Of a stretch of DNA of 64,000 bases, positions 53,313 to 63,500 are shown piece after piece. This DNA is from Flectobacillus major DSM 103 (lineage in GTDB: Bacteria; Bacteroidota; Bacteroidia; Cytophagales; Spirosomataceae), in contig NZ_KE386491.1 in the NCBI RefSeq assembly GCF_000427405.1, positions 4,535,812 through 4,599,811 of the forward strand, read 5' to 3'. The position numbers and the translations under genes were made by a program. The number at the start of each line of letters is the position of its first letter. Positions within the stretch are counted from its first letter, which is position 1. The notes under the pieces are model-generated. The model ran no database searches and was not told the origin of the DNA. It saw only the letters and a program-made list of their open reading frames with translations.

Positions 53313-54650
53313 ATGAACATTACGCTCGAAAAAAGTAGCAACGTAAATGCCAAGCTTATCGTAGCTGTGGCTGAGGAAGATTACAAATCACAAGTTGAGA
53401 AAACACTAAAAGACTACCGTAAACGTGCAAATATCAAAGGTTTCCGTCCTGGTATGGTGCCAGCATCGGTGGTTCAAAAAATGTTTGGTAAATCAGTCTT
53501 GATTGACGAAATCAATAACTTGTTGGGTAGTTCTGTTCAGGAATATATCAAAGAGAACAAATTGAATATCGTTGGCGACCCAATGCCTATTCAAGAAGAC
53601 CAAGACGCTATCGATTGGAATACTCAAAAAGAGTTTACATTCTCTTATGAATTAGGTTTGGCAGGTGATTTTACTGTTGATTTTGATGCTCTTCCTGCTG
53701 TAGCTTCTTACGAAATTCAAGCTACTGAAAAAGAATTAGAAGAAACAATTGAAAACCTTAAAAAGCAATTTGCTGAACAAATCCACCCAGATTCTGTAGA
53801 AGACGGCGATATGCTTTTCGGAACGTTCTCTCAGGGCGAATGGTCTGAAAAATCGGCAATCCCTGCAAAAGCTATCAAAGACGAAGCAAAGGCTATATTT
53901 GTAGGTGCTACTAAAGGAGCTACTTTGACTTTTGATGTTGACTCGGTATTTGTTGACGAAAAATCAAAAGGATTAGCTACAGCTAAAAAAGGCGATGATA
54001 TTGCCGCTTTGACAGGTGAAGTTTCATTTACTATCGAAGACATCACTCGTGCTGGTGTAGCTGAATTGAACCAAGAGTTTTTTGATAAAGTATTAGGTGC
54101 TGGTAAAGTAGCTAACGAAGAAGAATTCAGAAAAGAACTTTCTGTAATTATTGAAGCTAATTACAAGCGTGAATCAGCTTATTTGTTGAGAATCGACGCT
54201 GAGAAATCACTTGTTGAAAATATCAATATCGAACTTCCTGAAGAATTTTTGAAACAGTGGTTGGTAAAAGTAAACGAAGGTAAATTTACGTTAGAAGAAA
54301 TCGAAGCTGATTTTGATGCAGTAAAACGTGATATTCGTTGGAACTTGATTAAAAACGAAATCGCTGACAAAAACGAAATCAAAGTTGACTATCCAGAGGT
54401 AGTTGAAAAAACTAAAGAGATGGTACGTGGTCAGTTTGGTATGTACGGAAACGCTGCCGACCCTCAAATGGAAGAAATGATTGAGCGTATCGCAACAGGT
54501 TATTTGACTGACAAGAGCAAGAAAGATAACTTCATGAATATGTTCAACCAAGTATATGCAGACAAAATCGCTGCTGTTATTGTTGACAAAGTAAAAGTTG
54601 AGAATAAAGCAATTGATGTTGAAGAATTCAAAAAATTGGCTGGAGCATAA
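53313..54650 (+). CDS. tig: Trigger factor
   Basis: Ribosome-associated chaperone, 445 residues. The N-terminal ribosome-binding loop KGFRPGMVPASVVQ (about 42-55) has the family GFRxGxxP signature. The middle region (about 150-245), where the PPIase domain lies, is divergent, as usual in Bacteroidota, and the C-terminal arm is helical (YKRESAYLLRIDAEKSLVEN; DYPEVVEKTKEMVRGQFGMY). It precedes clpP and clpX in the same direction, as in many bacteria, but is separated from them by an XRE gene. A palindromic repeat/terminator follows. Confidence 0.95.
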   Translation: MNITLEKSSNVNAKLIVAVAEEDYKSQVEKTLKDYRKRANIKGFRPGMVPASVVQKMFGKSVLIDEINNLLGSSVQEYIKENKLNIVGDPMPIQEDQDAIDWNTQKEFTFSYELGLAGDFTVDFDALPAVASYEIQATEKELEETIENLKKQFAEQIHPDSVEDGDMLFGTFSQGEWSEKSAIPAKAIKDEAKAIFVGATKGATLTFDVDSVFVDEKSKGLATAKKGDDIAALTGEVSFTIEDITRAGVAELNQEFFDKVLGAGKVANEEEFRKELSVIIEANYKRESAYLLRIDAEKSLVENINIELPEEFLKQWLVKVNEGKFTLEEIEADFDAVKRDIRWNLIKNEIADKNEIKVDYPEVVEKTKEMVRGQFGMYGNAADPQMEEMIERIATGYLTDKSKKDNFMNMFNQVYADKIAAVIVDKVKVENKAIDVEEFKKLAGA

Positions 54651-54719
54651 TCCTCCTTTTTAGCATAATACAGATGAGTTATTCTTAATCTTAAGGTTGG
54701 GATTATTCGTCAAGTTTTC

Positions 54720-54763
54720 ATCAAAAAAGCGGTCGGAAAACAATTTCAGACCGCTTTTTTGAT
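54720..54763. terminator. Palindrome related to the MITE-like family (copy D), convergent terminator
   Basis: Arms ATCAAAAAAGCGGTC (54720-54734) and GACCGCTTTTTTGAT (54749-54763) with a 14-base loop, sharing the GCGGTC core and the following GGATGACCTATGTTT with copies A-C. T6 on both strands; lies between the convergent trigger factor and XRE genes. Confidence 0.75.
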
Positions 54764-54788
54764 ATTACTATACTGGATGACCTATGTT

Positions 54789-55202
54789 TTAGAAACCTAT
54801 TGGTTCACGTTGCTGATGCTTGAGCATACGGTAGGCCTCAATCAGTACTCTTTCCTCAAACTTTTCTCGCCAATAGTTCGCTTCTAATTGTAGTTTAAAA
54901 ACCTTTTCTTGTAGCTGTTCATTTTCATTTTGTAGCCTTATAAGTTCGTTGTCGAGCACAGGAGGTTCAATCACCGTTGTAATAGCAGGCAAGGTTACAG
55001 TGTCGGCCAAAAGTGTTTGTAGGGGTAAGTCCAAAATTTTGGCCAAATCATTGGCTCGCTGAATGGTAAGAGCTGTTTTATTCCTTTCTATATCGCCATA
55101 AGCTGTAGTAGATATGCCTAACATATCAGCTACATTTTCTTGCGAATACCCTTTTAGCAGTCGAGCTTTTCTAATGTTTTCGGCGATGTTAGCATTTCCC
55201 AT
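54789..55202 (-). CDS. XRE-family transcriptional regulator with a C-terminal coiled coil
   Basis: 137 residues from ATG 55202 (MGNANIAENI); an extension to 55226 is possible. Residues about 5-62 are a Cro/CI-type helix-turn-helix: IRKARLLKGYSQENVADMLG, then ISTTAYGDIERNKTALTI. A coiled coil (about 88-122: LIRLQNENEQLQEKVFKLQL) suggests a dimer. Such short regulators often act on their own promoter; palindromes at 55365-55404 in the divergent region to clpP are candidate sites. Target unknown. Confidence 0.85.
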   Translation of the reverse strand: MGNANIAENIRKARLLKGYSQENVADMLGISTTAYGDIERNKTALTIQRANDLAKILDLPLQTLLADTVTLPAITTVIEPPVLDNELIRLQNENEQLQEKVFKLQLEANYWREKFEERVLIEAYRMLKHQQREPIGF

Positions 55203-55607
55203 ATAAAAGAATTTTAAGTAATTCACAATAGATACTCCAGATAAAGCTTTTTATATTAGCTTCACTACCAAGTATCACACCTAGTATTAATGTTTTACCG
55301 TAAAATATAGAGAATAATTGAAAAAAAAGAATCTTAGATATACTTTATATAAAATATTGATTTACAGATGTATATCTGAACAAGAACAGCTGTATGATTT
55401 GTTCTACTCAAGAATACCTCGTTTTTTCCGAGAATTTATCTGTAAATCTGATTAGGTTTTTTTCATAGATTTTGCATCTTTGCTTTCCAGAGAATAGTAA
55501 GACAAAAGATTAACGTATCTTGAGGTGTTCAAAGTTCATCGAGAATCAGATAGACGAACCATTTTATCAGAATAGAAGTTTAAAGATTAAAAACCGATTA
55601 TAAAATT
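55203..55607. promoter_or_regulatory. Divergent regulatory region between the XRE regulator and clpP
   Basis: About 405 bases with no coding frame. Candidate operators: CAGAT-GTAT-ATCTG (55365-55378) and the overlapping inverted pair GAACAA (55378-55383) / TTGTTC (55399-55404). The clpP promoter was not identified with confidence. Confidence 0.4.
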
Positions 55608-56309
55608 ATGTTTCACAAAGATTTAAGTTCAGAAGAGTTTAGAAAATACGCTGTTCACCACAGAGGTTTGAACGGCTTGGCAGTAGACCAGTACATGAAC
55701 CAAATTGGCGGTACAAGTCGTCCATTTATTGAAGATATGACTCAATATATCATTGAAGAGCGTCCAATGCGTTTTGCTCAAATTGATGTATTCTCTCGTT
55801 TGATTATGGATCGTATTATCTTTATGGGCGTGCCTGTAGACGACTATATGGCCAATATCATTGTGGCTCAAATGTTGTTTATGGAGTCGACCGACCCTAA
55901 GAAAGACATCATGATGTATATCAATAGCCCTGGGGGGTCGGTATATGCAGGTTTAGGGATTTATGATACCATGAACTATATCCGTCCAGAAGTTGCTACT
56001 ATTTGTACTTCATTGGCAGCCTCAATGGGAGCGGTATTGTTGGCAGGTGGTGCAGCAGGCAAGCGTTCGGCTTTACCTCACGCACGTATCATGATTCACC
56101 AGCCGTCGGGTGGTGCTCAAGGCCAATCACGTGATATTGAGATTACAGCTCGTGAAATTGTAAAAATTCGTAAAGAATTGTACGAAATCTTGGCTCAACA
56201 CTCAGGAAAATCATTTGAAGAAATTGAACGCGATTCTGACCGTGACTACTGGATGCGTGCCGAAGAAGCGAAAGAATATGGATTGATAGACGAGATTCTT
56301 ACTCGTTAA
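55608..56309 (+). CDS. clpP: ATP-dependent Clp protease proteolytic subunit
   Basis: 233 residues, slightly longer than the common 190-210 because of an N-terminal extension of about 40. Serine protease subunit that forms the tetradecamer with ClpX. Catalytic Ser139 in [11 protein letters not shown], His164 in [10 protein letters not shown] and Asp209 in [11 protein letters not shown] are all present. [12 protein letters not shown] and SPGGS follow the family. It is followed by a terminator and 358 bases before clpX, so the two are probably separate transcripts. Confidence 0.97.
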   Translation: MFHKDLSSEEFRKYAVHHRGLNGLAVDQYMNQIGGTSRPFIEDMTQYIIEERPMRFAQIDVFSRLIMDRIIFMGVPVDDYMANIIVAQMLFMESTDPKKDIMMYINSPGGSVYAGLGIYDTMNYIRPEVATICTSLAASMGAVLLAGGAAGKRSALPHARIMIHQPSGGAQGQSRDIEITAREIVKIRKELYEILAQHSGKSFEEIERDSDRDYWMRAEEAKEYGLIDEILTR

Positions 56310-56335
56310 TCAAAGAAATATTATTTTCTCTACAA

Positions 56336-56374
56336 AAATGCTTACTGCTTCTTTTGAAGTGGTAAGCATTTTCA
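56336..56374 (+). terminator. Terminator after clpP
   Basis: Stem AAATGCTTAC-tg-CTTC / GAAG-tg-GTAAGCATTT with a T4 loop, then TTTTC. Confidence 0.75.
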
Positions 56375-56667
56375 TTATAAATTAAGTATTTTTGTAAATA
56401 CATTAATGGCATAAGCAAGCGTATAGCATTCTGAACGGCCCGCTGTAGCGGTGCAGTGTTTTGAGATTAAGAAATGGTTATGATGTAATTGTTGAAATAA
56501 AAAACACAAACACATTTTACATAATTACTTAATGATTGCGTATACTTGATAGATTTATGAGCTGCCAATAAGATTATTTTCAAATTAGTGATGTTTGAAT
56601 ACTGACTAATAAATGAATACAACCCGTTATTAGGCTCAGATTCAATCTCAATTACCGAATATACAGG
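56375..56667. other. Intergenic region before clpX
   Basis: About 290 bases without a credible gene (frames overlapping the clpX start are rejected). It includes one GC-rich patch, about 56435-56458, with the small palindrome CCGCT-GT-AGCGG, out of character with the AT-rich surroundings. No strong promoter consensus seen. Confidence 0.4.
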
Positions 56668-57921
56668 ATGAAACAACAACAACAACCTCATTGTACATTG
56701 TGTGGCAGAGGCCAGAAAGATGTGCCGTTATTGCTACAAGGTATGGAGGGTCATGTGTGTAGTGAGTGTATCACTCAGGCATATCAGGTAGTTCAACAGG
56801 AGGTTAACCCAACCAAGGCAAGAGGAGGTGATAAAAAAAGAGGTCCCAAATTTGAACTCATTAAGCCAATCGAAATGAAGAAATATCTTGACCAATACGT
56901 AATTGGACAAGATGAGGCCAAAAAACACCTTTGTGTAGCTGTTTATAATCACTACAAAAGATTAATGCAGCCCCAAAGTGACGATGAAGTACAGATTGAA
57001 AAATCTAATATTATCATGGTAGGCGAAACTGGTACAGGAAAAACGTATATGGCTCGTACAATTGCCAAAATGTTACAAGTACCTTTCTGTATTGCCGATG
57101 CTACTGTTATTACTGAAGCGGGGTATGTCGGCGAAGACGTTGAGAGTATTTTGACTCGCCTTTTGCAGGCGGCTGATTATGATGTTGCCAAAGCCGAAAT
57201 GGGTATTGTGTTTATTGACGAAATAGACAAAATTGCCCGAAAGTCAGACAACCCATCAATTACTCGTGATGTTTCGGGCGAGGGGGTTCAGCAGGCTTTA
57301 CTCAAGCTGTTGGAAGGTGCTGTAGTGAACTGCCCACCGCAAGGTGGCCGTAAGCACCCCGATCAAAAAATGATTGCTGTCAATACCGAAAATATCTTAT
57401 TTGTGTGTGGTGGTGCTTTTGACGGTATCGACCGCCATATTGCCAAACGCCTCAATACACAGCCTATTGGTTTTACTAAGGATTCGACTTTCCACGACGA
57501 ATTCGATGAAAATCATGTAATGCGTTATGTTACGTCACAAGATTTAAAATCGTTTGGTTTAATCCCTGAGTTGTTGGGTCGTTTGCCAGTGGTTACATAT
57601 TTGAACCCACTTGACAAAGAAACGCTTCTGTCGATTTTAAAAACACCGAAAAATGCCATAACTAAACAATACCAAAAGTTGTTTAAGATGGAGGGAATAG
57701 ATATAACTTTTGACGACGAAGCATTGGTATATATTGTAGATCAAGCTATGCAATATAAGCTTGGGGCTCGTGGGCTACGTTCTATCTGCGAGTCTATTAT
57801 TACAGATGCTATGTTTGAGTTACCGTCGCAGGAGGAAATAAAAGAGTTCCATGTAACCATTGATTATGCTCGTGCTAAGTTTGAAAAAACGGTTATGCAT
57901 AAAATGAAAAAAGCAGCCTAA
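56668..57921 (+). CDS. clpX: ATP-dependent Clp protease ATP-binding subunit
   Basis: 417 residues. Four-cysteine zinc finger C9-x2-C12-x18-C31-x2-C34, then AAA+ domain: Walker [16 protein letters not shown] (about 118-132), Walker [15 protein letters not shown] (about 189-202), sensor-1 and pore loop GYVGEDVES, plus the arginine finger region [10 protein letters not shown]. It unfolds substrates and feeds ClpP. Start ATG with poly-Gln head MKQQQQ is credible. Followed by a terminator. Confidence 0.97.
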   Translation: MKQQQQPHCTLCGRGQKDVPLLLQGMEGHVCSECITQAYQVVQQEVNPTKARGGDKKRGPKFELIKPIEMKKYLDQYVIGQDEAKKHLCVAVYNHYKRLMQPQSDDEVQIEKSNIIMVGETGTGKTYMARTIAKMLQVPFCIADATVITEAGYVGEDVESILTRLLQAADYDVAKAEMGIVFIDEIDKIARKSDNPSITRDVSGEGVQQALLKLLEGAVVNCPPQGGRKHPDQKMIAVNTENILFVCGGAFDGIDRHIAKRLNTQPIGFTKDSTFHDEFDENHVMRYVTSQDLKSFGLIPELLGRLPVVTYLNPLDKETLLSILKTPKNAITKQYQKLFKMEGIDITFDDEALVYIVDQAMQYKLGARGLRSICESIITDAMFELPSQEEIKEFHVTIDYARAKFEKTVMHKMKKAA

Positions 57922-57943
57922 ATTTGCTAGAATGGTTATTTTG

Positions 57944-57976
57944 AAAATCCTCTTGAGTACCTCAAGGGGATTTTTT
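57944..57976 (+). terminator. Terminator after clpX
   Basis: Stem AAAATCC-t-CTTGAG / CTCAAG-g-GGATTTT with a 3-base loop and T6. Confidence 0.85.
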
Positions 57977-58167
57977 ATACTTACTCTGCCAGTATAACGT
58001 TTTGTAAAAAAAGACATAAATAGGTAATTGAACGATAAGGCTGTTGAGTAGTGAACTACTTGAATACAATACTTAGCCTTCCACCGTTCATTTACTTAAT
58101 ATTAGGCTATCTTTATATGGGTAGAAATACATTCAATTTTTAGTGTACCTATAATTCCAACAGACAA

Positions 58168-58893
58168 ATGATACAGAAAAAAGCAGTTGTTTTATTACAT
58201 GGGTTTGGTGAAGACGCATCTGTTTGGTCTGGATTTGTTCCTTTCCTACAAAAGAGTTTCTTGATTTTTACACCAGACTATGCAAGGCTCAGCGATCTTA
58301 CAACGATGGACGATTACGCCGAGTTTGTTCATACCTTGTTGGTAACCGAAGGGGTAGAGCGTTGTACCGTTATTGGGCATTCAATGGGCGGATATATCGC
58401 TTTGGCTTTTGCCGAGAAATATCCTGAAATGATAACTGGGTTAGGATTGTTTCATTCTACGGCCTATCAGGACTCTGACGAAAGAAAAGCATTAAGAACT
58501 AAAAATGTAGAATTTTTAGGGAAGTTTGGTACAGAGTTTTTTATCAAAAACTTTACCCCTAATCTTTATGCCGAAGAATTTGTCAATAGTAATCCAGAAG
58601 TTATCAAGAAACATATTGCCTATTCGTCAAATTTACCCATAGATGCACTTATAGTAGCTATGGAGGCAATGCGTGTTCGTCCCGATAGGCAACATATTAT
58701 CAAAGATGCTACTTATCCAGTGATGTATATTGTGGGTAAAAAAGACAAAAGTATTTCGCCCGAAGATGCTTTGGCACAGATAGCTCTCAGGAAAAATGTG
58801 GCATCGCTAATCCTAGATAACGTTGGCCACATGGGTATGGTAGAAGAACCAGAAGAATGTATTCGATTTGTCAAGAAATTTTTGTTGGTATAG
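58168..58893 (+). CDS. Alpha/beta hydrolase
   Basis: 241 residues, cytosolic. VVLLHGFGEDASVW holds the oxyanion HG, the nucleophile elbow is VIGHSMGGYI (Ser72), the acid is in GKKDKSISP (about 191-199) and the His in LDNVGHMGMVEEP. Resembles esterases of the BioH/YbfF type but with no specific signature. Single gene between two terminators; the SusD gene converges on it. Confidence 0.9.
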   Translation: MIQKKAVVLLHGFGEDASVWSGFVPFLQKSFLIFTPDYARLSDLTTMDDYAEFVHTLLVTEGVERCTVIGHSMGGYIALAFAEKYPEMITGLGLFHSTAYQDSDERKALRTKNVEFLGKFGTEFFIKNFTPNLYAEEFVNSNPEVIKKHIAYSSNLPIDALIVAMEAMRVRPDRQHIIKDATYPVMYIVGKKDKSISPEDALAQIALRKNVASLILDNVGHMGMVEEPEECIRFVKKFLLV

Positions 58894-59002
58894 AAGCTCA
58901 ATTATTTCCTGAAATCAGGAATTTTTAGGGGCAAAGATTGTCTACTAGCTTTTTCAATAAGTGTTTTCTTATTAGCCGTCAAATAATTGATTAGGCTGTA
59001 AC

Positions 59003-59038
59003 AAAAAACGGGCTTCAAATCAATGAAGCCCGTTTTTG
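59003..59038. terminator. Bidirectional terminator between hydrolase and SusD gene
   Basis: Perfect arms AAAACGGGCTTCA / TGAAGCCCGTTTT with a 6-base loop and T5-T6 tails on both strands. Confidence 0.9.
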
Positions 59039-59061
59039 TTATTGTTGAGGAATTACTATAA

Positions 59062-60501
59062 TTAGAATTTATCCCAGAACAATTTAGTAGTAACCTTGTC
59101 AGCACCGATTGCTTTTGATGCCGCCGACCAGTTTGTCTGATTAAGTGTTTGTTCACCTACAGGGTAAGTAAATCTAACAGGGATATCAGCGTATGTTTTG
59201 TTGGCAGGAAGGTTAAAGATAGGATAATCTAAACGTCTCCATTCAGTCCAAGCTTCAAAGCCACGGTTATACAAAGCAATATACTTTTGCAAGGCAATTT
59301 TTTGCTTGAATGTACCAGATGCAGTAGCGTAAGCTACGTCTGGTGTTGCCAAGTAAGCAGAAGCATCAGCTTCTGAGCCACCCCAATAAGTAATAGAAGC
59401 AGTAACCCCTTTTTTGTAGAAATCTTCGGCAGTACCACCAACACTAAAGCCACGAGCTGCCGCTTCGGCCAAGCCAAAAGCTATTTCAGGATAATCCATA
59501 ATAACCCCTTCGTTGGTAGGAGTAAAGAAGATGTCACCAATTTGAGAGAAGTTGGTGTAGTTACCACCAGCCGCATACGGAGCACCTACATATTTGCCAC
59601 CCAATAGCGTAAAGAATGTAGCTCTACGAGGGTCATTTAGCTTATTCATGATGTCAACAACTGTATTAGCAGGAACATAGTCGTGACGACCACTTTGTAC
59701 TAAATCTAACCATACAGGGTTGGTATTTGGTACAGAACCATAATAGCCAAGTCTGAAGTTATCACTATTAGAAGTGAAAACCCCTTTAGCAGCAGCCTCA
59801 ATCAATGTTTTAGCAGTAGTAGCATCAACGTCAACTAAGTTCAAGCCAATTTTCAATTTTAAACCATTCGCAAACTTTTTCCATTTGGTCATGTCTCCGC
59901 CATATACTAAATCAGCCGAGCCAAATGAACCACTCGAAGTATTGATTGCATTGATAGCCACGTCCAATCTTTTTGCTAAATCTAAATAAATTGTTTTAGC
60001 ATCGTCATATTTAGGGTTTACATTGCTAGGGTTCAATGCCTCAGTATAAGGGATATCGCCAAATGTATCAACCAAAACTTGGTAAGAATAGATATTCAAT
60101 AACTCAATAACCAAAAGTTTGTTGGCTTTTGCTACAGTTTCATCAGCTCCGATAGGAGTTTCGGCTGTAACCAAAATTTTAGCTTCTTTAAGGTTATTCA
60201 AAATATTGAAGTAAAAACGCAACCAAACTGCATCAGGGATTTTACGAGTAGTAATATCGTAGTTACTTTCGTCAGTGTAGGTAGTTTCAGTCCATTGTTG
60301 GGCAAACAAACGGAATACGTTGCGGTTTACGCTAGTATTTACCATTTGTTCAAAAAGGTTAGTTTGAGCGGCTGCAAAAACCGTAGCCGATGGCACCGAG
60401 CCCGAGCTAGGGTGCTTGGTATCTGTATTCAACTCTTCAAGATTGCTCTCACAAGACGTTGCCAGAAGTGCTATTGTTAAAAATGATATGATTCTTTTCA
60501 T
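59062..60501 (-). CDS. SusD/RagB-family nutrient-binding outer-membrane lipoprotein
   Basis: 479 residues with a lipobox (LLATSC, lipid Cys17). ELNTDTKHP is a SusD-type N-terminus, and the TPR-like helices and the C-terminal YNRGFEAWTEWRRLDYPIF match the SusD-like family (RagB/SusD-like 2). It acts as the surface lid of the SusC transporter encoded 77 bases upstream. The substrate, perhaps an oligosaccharide or peptide, is unknown; no glycan-active enzyme gene follows in the window. Convergent with the hydrolase gene. Confidence 0.92.
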   Translation of the reverse strand: MKRIISFLTIALLATSCESNLEELNTDTKHPSSGSVPSATVFAAAQTNLFEQMVNTSVNRNVFRLFAQQWTETTYTDESNYDITTRKIPDAVWLRFYFNILNNLKEAKILVTAETPIGADETVAKANKLLVIELLNIYSYQVLVDTFGDIPYTEALNPSNVNPKYDDAKTIYLDLAKRLDVAINAINTSSGSFGSADLVYGGDMTKWKKFANGLKLKIGLNLVDVDATTAKTLIEAAAKGVFTSNSDNFRLGYYGSVPNTNPVWLDLVQSGRHDYVPANTVVDIMNKLNDPRRATFFTLLGGKYVGAPYAAGGNYTNFSQIGDIFFTPTNEGVIMDYPEIAFGLAEAAARGFSVGGTAEDFYKKGVTASITYWGGSEADASAYLATPDVAYATASGTFKQKIALQKYIALYNRGFEAWTEWRRLDYPIFNLPANKTYADIPVRFTYPVGEQTLNQTNWSAASKAIGADKVTTKLFWDKF

Positions 60502-60578
60502 TTGAGTAATATTTATTTTTTCGCTAGATAAAATTGTCTCTTGTACTAAAGCATAAAAGCTTGTTGAGAGAAATTAAA

Positions 60579-63500
60579 TTAGAACGAGAATTTAAGACTT
60601 GCACCAACTTCTCTTACTGCAGGATAAACACCCGACTGCCATCCAGAAAGGTTACCAGAGGTTAAGCCATCTTCTGGGTCAGCATAAGGCAAGTTTTTGT
60701 GGATAATCCAAAGGTTACGTCCTACCAAAGAGAATGAAGCTCCTTTGATAAATTTATCTCCACCAAACAATGAAGAAGGTAATTTATACGAAACGGTTAC
60801 TTCTCTTAATTTTACGTAGCTAGCATCATAAACAAATGCTCCAGCAGGGTTTCTTCTATAACCAAAGATACCGTAGTTTTCGCCACTAACACGCTTTGTA
60901 TTAGCTGAACCATCGGCCAAAACGCCTGGGTAAATATAACCACCACCATCAGCAATAGAGCTTCTTACAGGCTTACCATTGTCATTCAAAGGTACTGTTT
61001 CAGCATACAAACCTGTAGCCAAACCATAATATTGGTCTAACGAGAATACACTACCGCCTTTTTGAATATCAATCAAGAAACTAAATGATAAGTTTTTGTA
61101 GTTCAAAGTATTGGTAATACCCATTTTCCAATCTGGTGTTACATTTCCGATAACACTTGTTGCATCGCTTTGAGCATAATAACCTGTTGAAGCAACTACT
61201 TTTTGTCCATTAAGGTAAACAAAGTTTGTTCCTTTCAATACACCGTAAGGCTGGCCAATTGTAGCATTCAAGGTTACACCACCACCAAATGAACCTAATT
61301 GTAGGTTATCAACACCATCGTACAATTCAACTACCTTGTTGCGGTTCATTGTGTAGTTTACACCGATTCTCCAAGACAAGTTGGTGATTTGAACAGGAAT
61401 AGCAAAAGCCGAAAGTTCGATACCTTTGTTTTCGATAGTACCAGCATTTACATATTTTCGGTCATAACCTGTTGCTTTCGAAATCGCTACTGGCATGATT
61501 TGGTCTACAGAAAGAGTGCGGTATACTGTTGCATCGAATCCGATTCTGTTTTTCATGAACTTCATTTCTAAACCAATTTCAGTACTTTTTGTACGTTCAG
61601 GTTTCAAGTTCGGGTTATTCAACGTTGAGCTAAGAGCAAACAAAGTTTGTCCACCAAAAGCATCTCTGTTATCAGCATTCAAGTTGGTTGGTTTTACATA
61701 AGTATTCAACAAACTCAAAGCAGGAGCCGTATTACCTACCTCAGCGTAGTTAGCTCTGATTTTACCGAAGCTCAATGCAGGCCAGCTTTCTCCTAATTTA
61801 TTGGAGAAAATATAGCTCAAAGAAGCAGATGGATAGAAGTATGTGTTGTTAGCAACAGGAAGTGTTGAAGAAACATCTCTACGAGCGGTAACGTCCAAGA
61901 ACAATTCGTTTTTATAACCCAATGAAGCACTAGCAAAAATACCTTCTTGGTAAATTTCATAAGCACTTTCAGTTGGAGCACTTACTGCTGAAGCAGAGTT
62001 GGCCAAAGCATAAATACCAGGAACTACCAAACCACCTTGTGTACTTGCATAAACACTGTTTACTTGAGTTCTACGAAGGTTGGCACCAATCATACCTTTT
62101 ACGTTGAAATCTTCAGAAAGGTCTTTGTGGATATTAGCAAAAAGGTCATAGTTCAATTCTCTGAAAGTACGGTCATAACGAGAGTATTTTGCAGTACCGT
62201 CGTTGTTGATAGAACCTACAGCAACACGTTCTTCTTGAGATTCTGTATAGGTATCCATCGAAATACGACCCAATACATCAATATCATTAGTGATTTTGTA
62301 GTTCAATGCCACATTACCAAACAAACGGTTTCTCCAGTCAGTTTCGTAGTTGTTGGCACGTTGCCAGTAAGGGTTATCCCAATAAATTGGTTTCAAATCT
62401 GTAGGGTCAGCCCAGTTCCAAGTAATGTTTTTGCCAGTTCTGTCAAATGCCGATTTCAAATCCAAGATGTCAACGTTTGTTTGATACCATTGACGGAAGC
62501 TAGACATAATGTTGTCTGAATAACCATTGCTATAACGACCTTTAGCATCTTGACGAGCAAAGTTGATATTAGTAGTAACCGTCAATTTTTTGTTGAAATC
62601 ATGTGAACCAGAGAACGAGAAATTGTTTTTCTGGATACTACTGTTTGGCATAATACCTTTTTGATCGAAACGTGTGTAAGAAACACGGAAAGTACCGTTT
62701 TCGCCACCGCCGTCGATAGAGATGTTACCATTGAAGGTTTGAGCATCATTGAAGAACTTAGCAGGGGTATTTTGAGCGGCAGTCCAAGGGCTAGACTTGC
62801 CATATAAAGGAGAAGATGGGTCAAAAGAACGCCAGTCATAAACTTGTTTTGAAGCATCGAATTTAGCACCCCAAGACGCATCCTCAGACGTAGGAACTAC
62901 CAAGTCATCTTTACCGTCGCCGTTGATGTCACGATACAAAAATTGTCCTGTAGGGTCTTCATAATACAAACCATAACCACCACCATATTGGTTTTGGTAT
63001 TTAGGGAAAGTACTTTTGTCGATAGAACCTACCGTGTAACCCATACCCACCGAAACACCTAATCCTTGATTTTTTCTACCTTTTTTAGTAGTAATCATAA
63101 CTACACCATTGGCAGCTCTTGAACCGTAAAGTGCAGTTGAAGCAGCACCTTTCAATACGTTGATAGACTCAATGTCGTCTGGGTTAATATCTGAAGCAGC
63201 ATTACCGTAGTCATAACCACCACCACCTTGGGCTGTCGACGAGCTTGTCGTGTTTGAGTTGTCGATAGGTACACCATCCACTACAAACAAAGCTTGGTTG
63301 TTACCAGTCAAAGATTTGAAACCACGTACAACAATGTTTGTTGAAGCACCCATGTTGTTATTACGTTTGATTTCAACCCCCGATACTTTACCCGACAATG
63401 AGTTGATAAAGTTACTTTCTTTGGCAGTACTCACTTGGTCTCCTTTTACTTCTTGTGAGGCATAACCCAATGATTTTTTATCACGAGAAATACCCAAAGC

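Noticed and set aside
56467-56691. 74-codon minus-strand frame before clpX
   Set aside because: Overlaps the clpX start, has unlikely composition and no homologue pattern.
62037-62519. 160-codon plus-strand frame within the SusC gene
   Set aside because: Antisense shadow; the SusC reading frame is clearly real.
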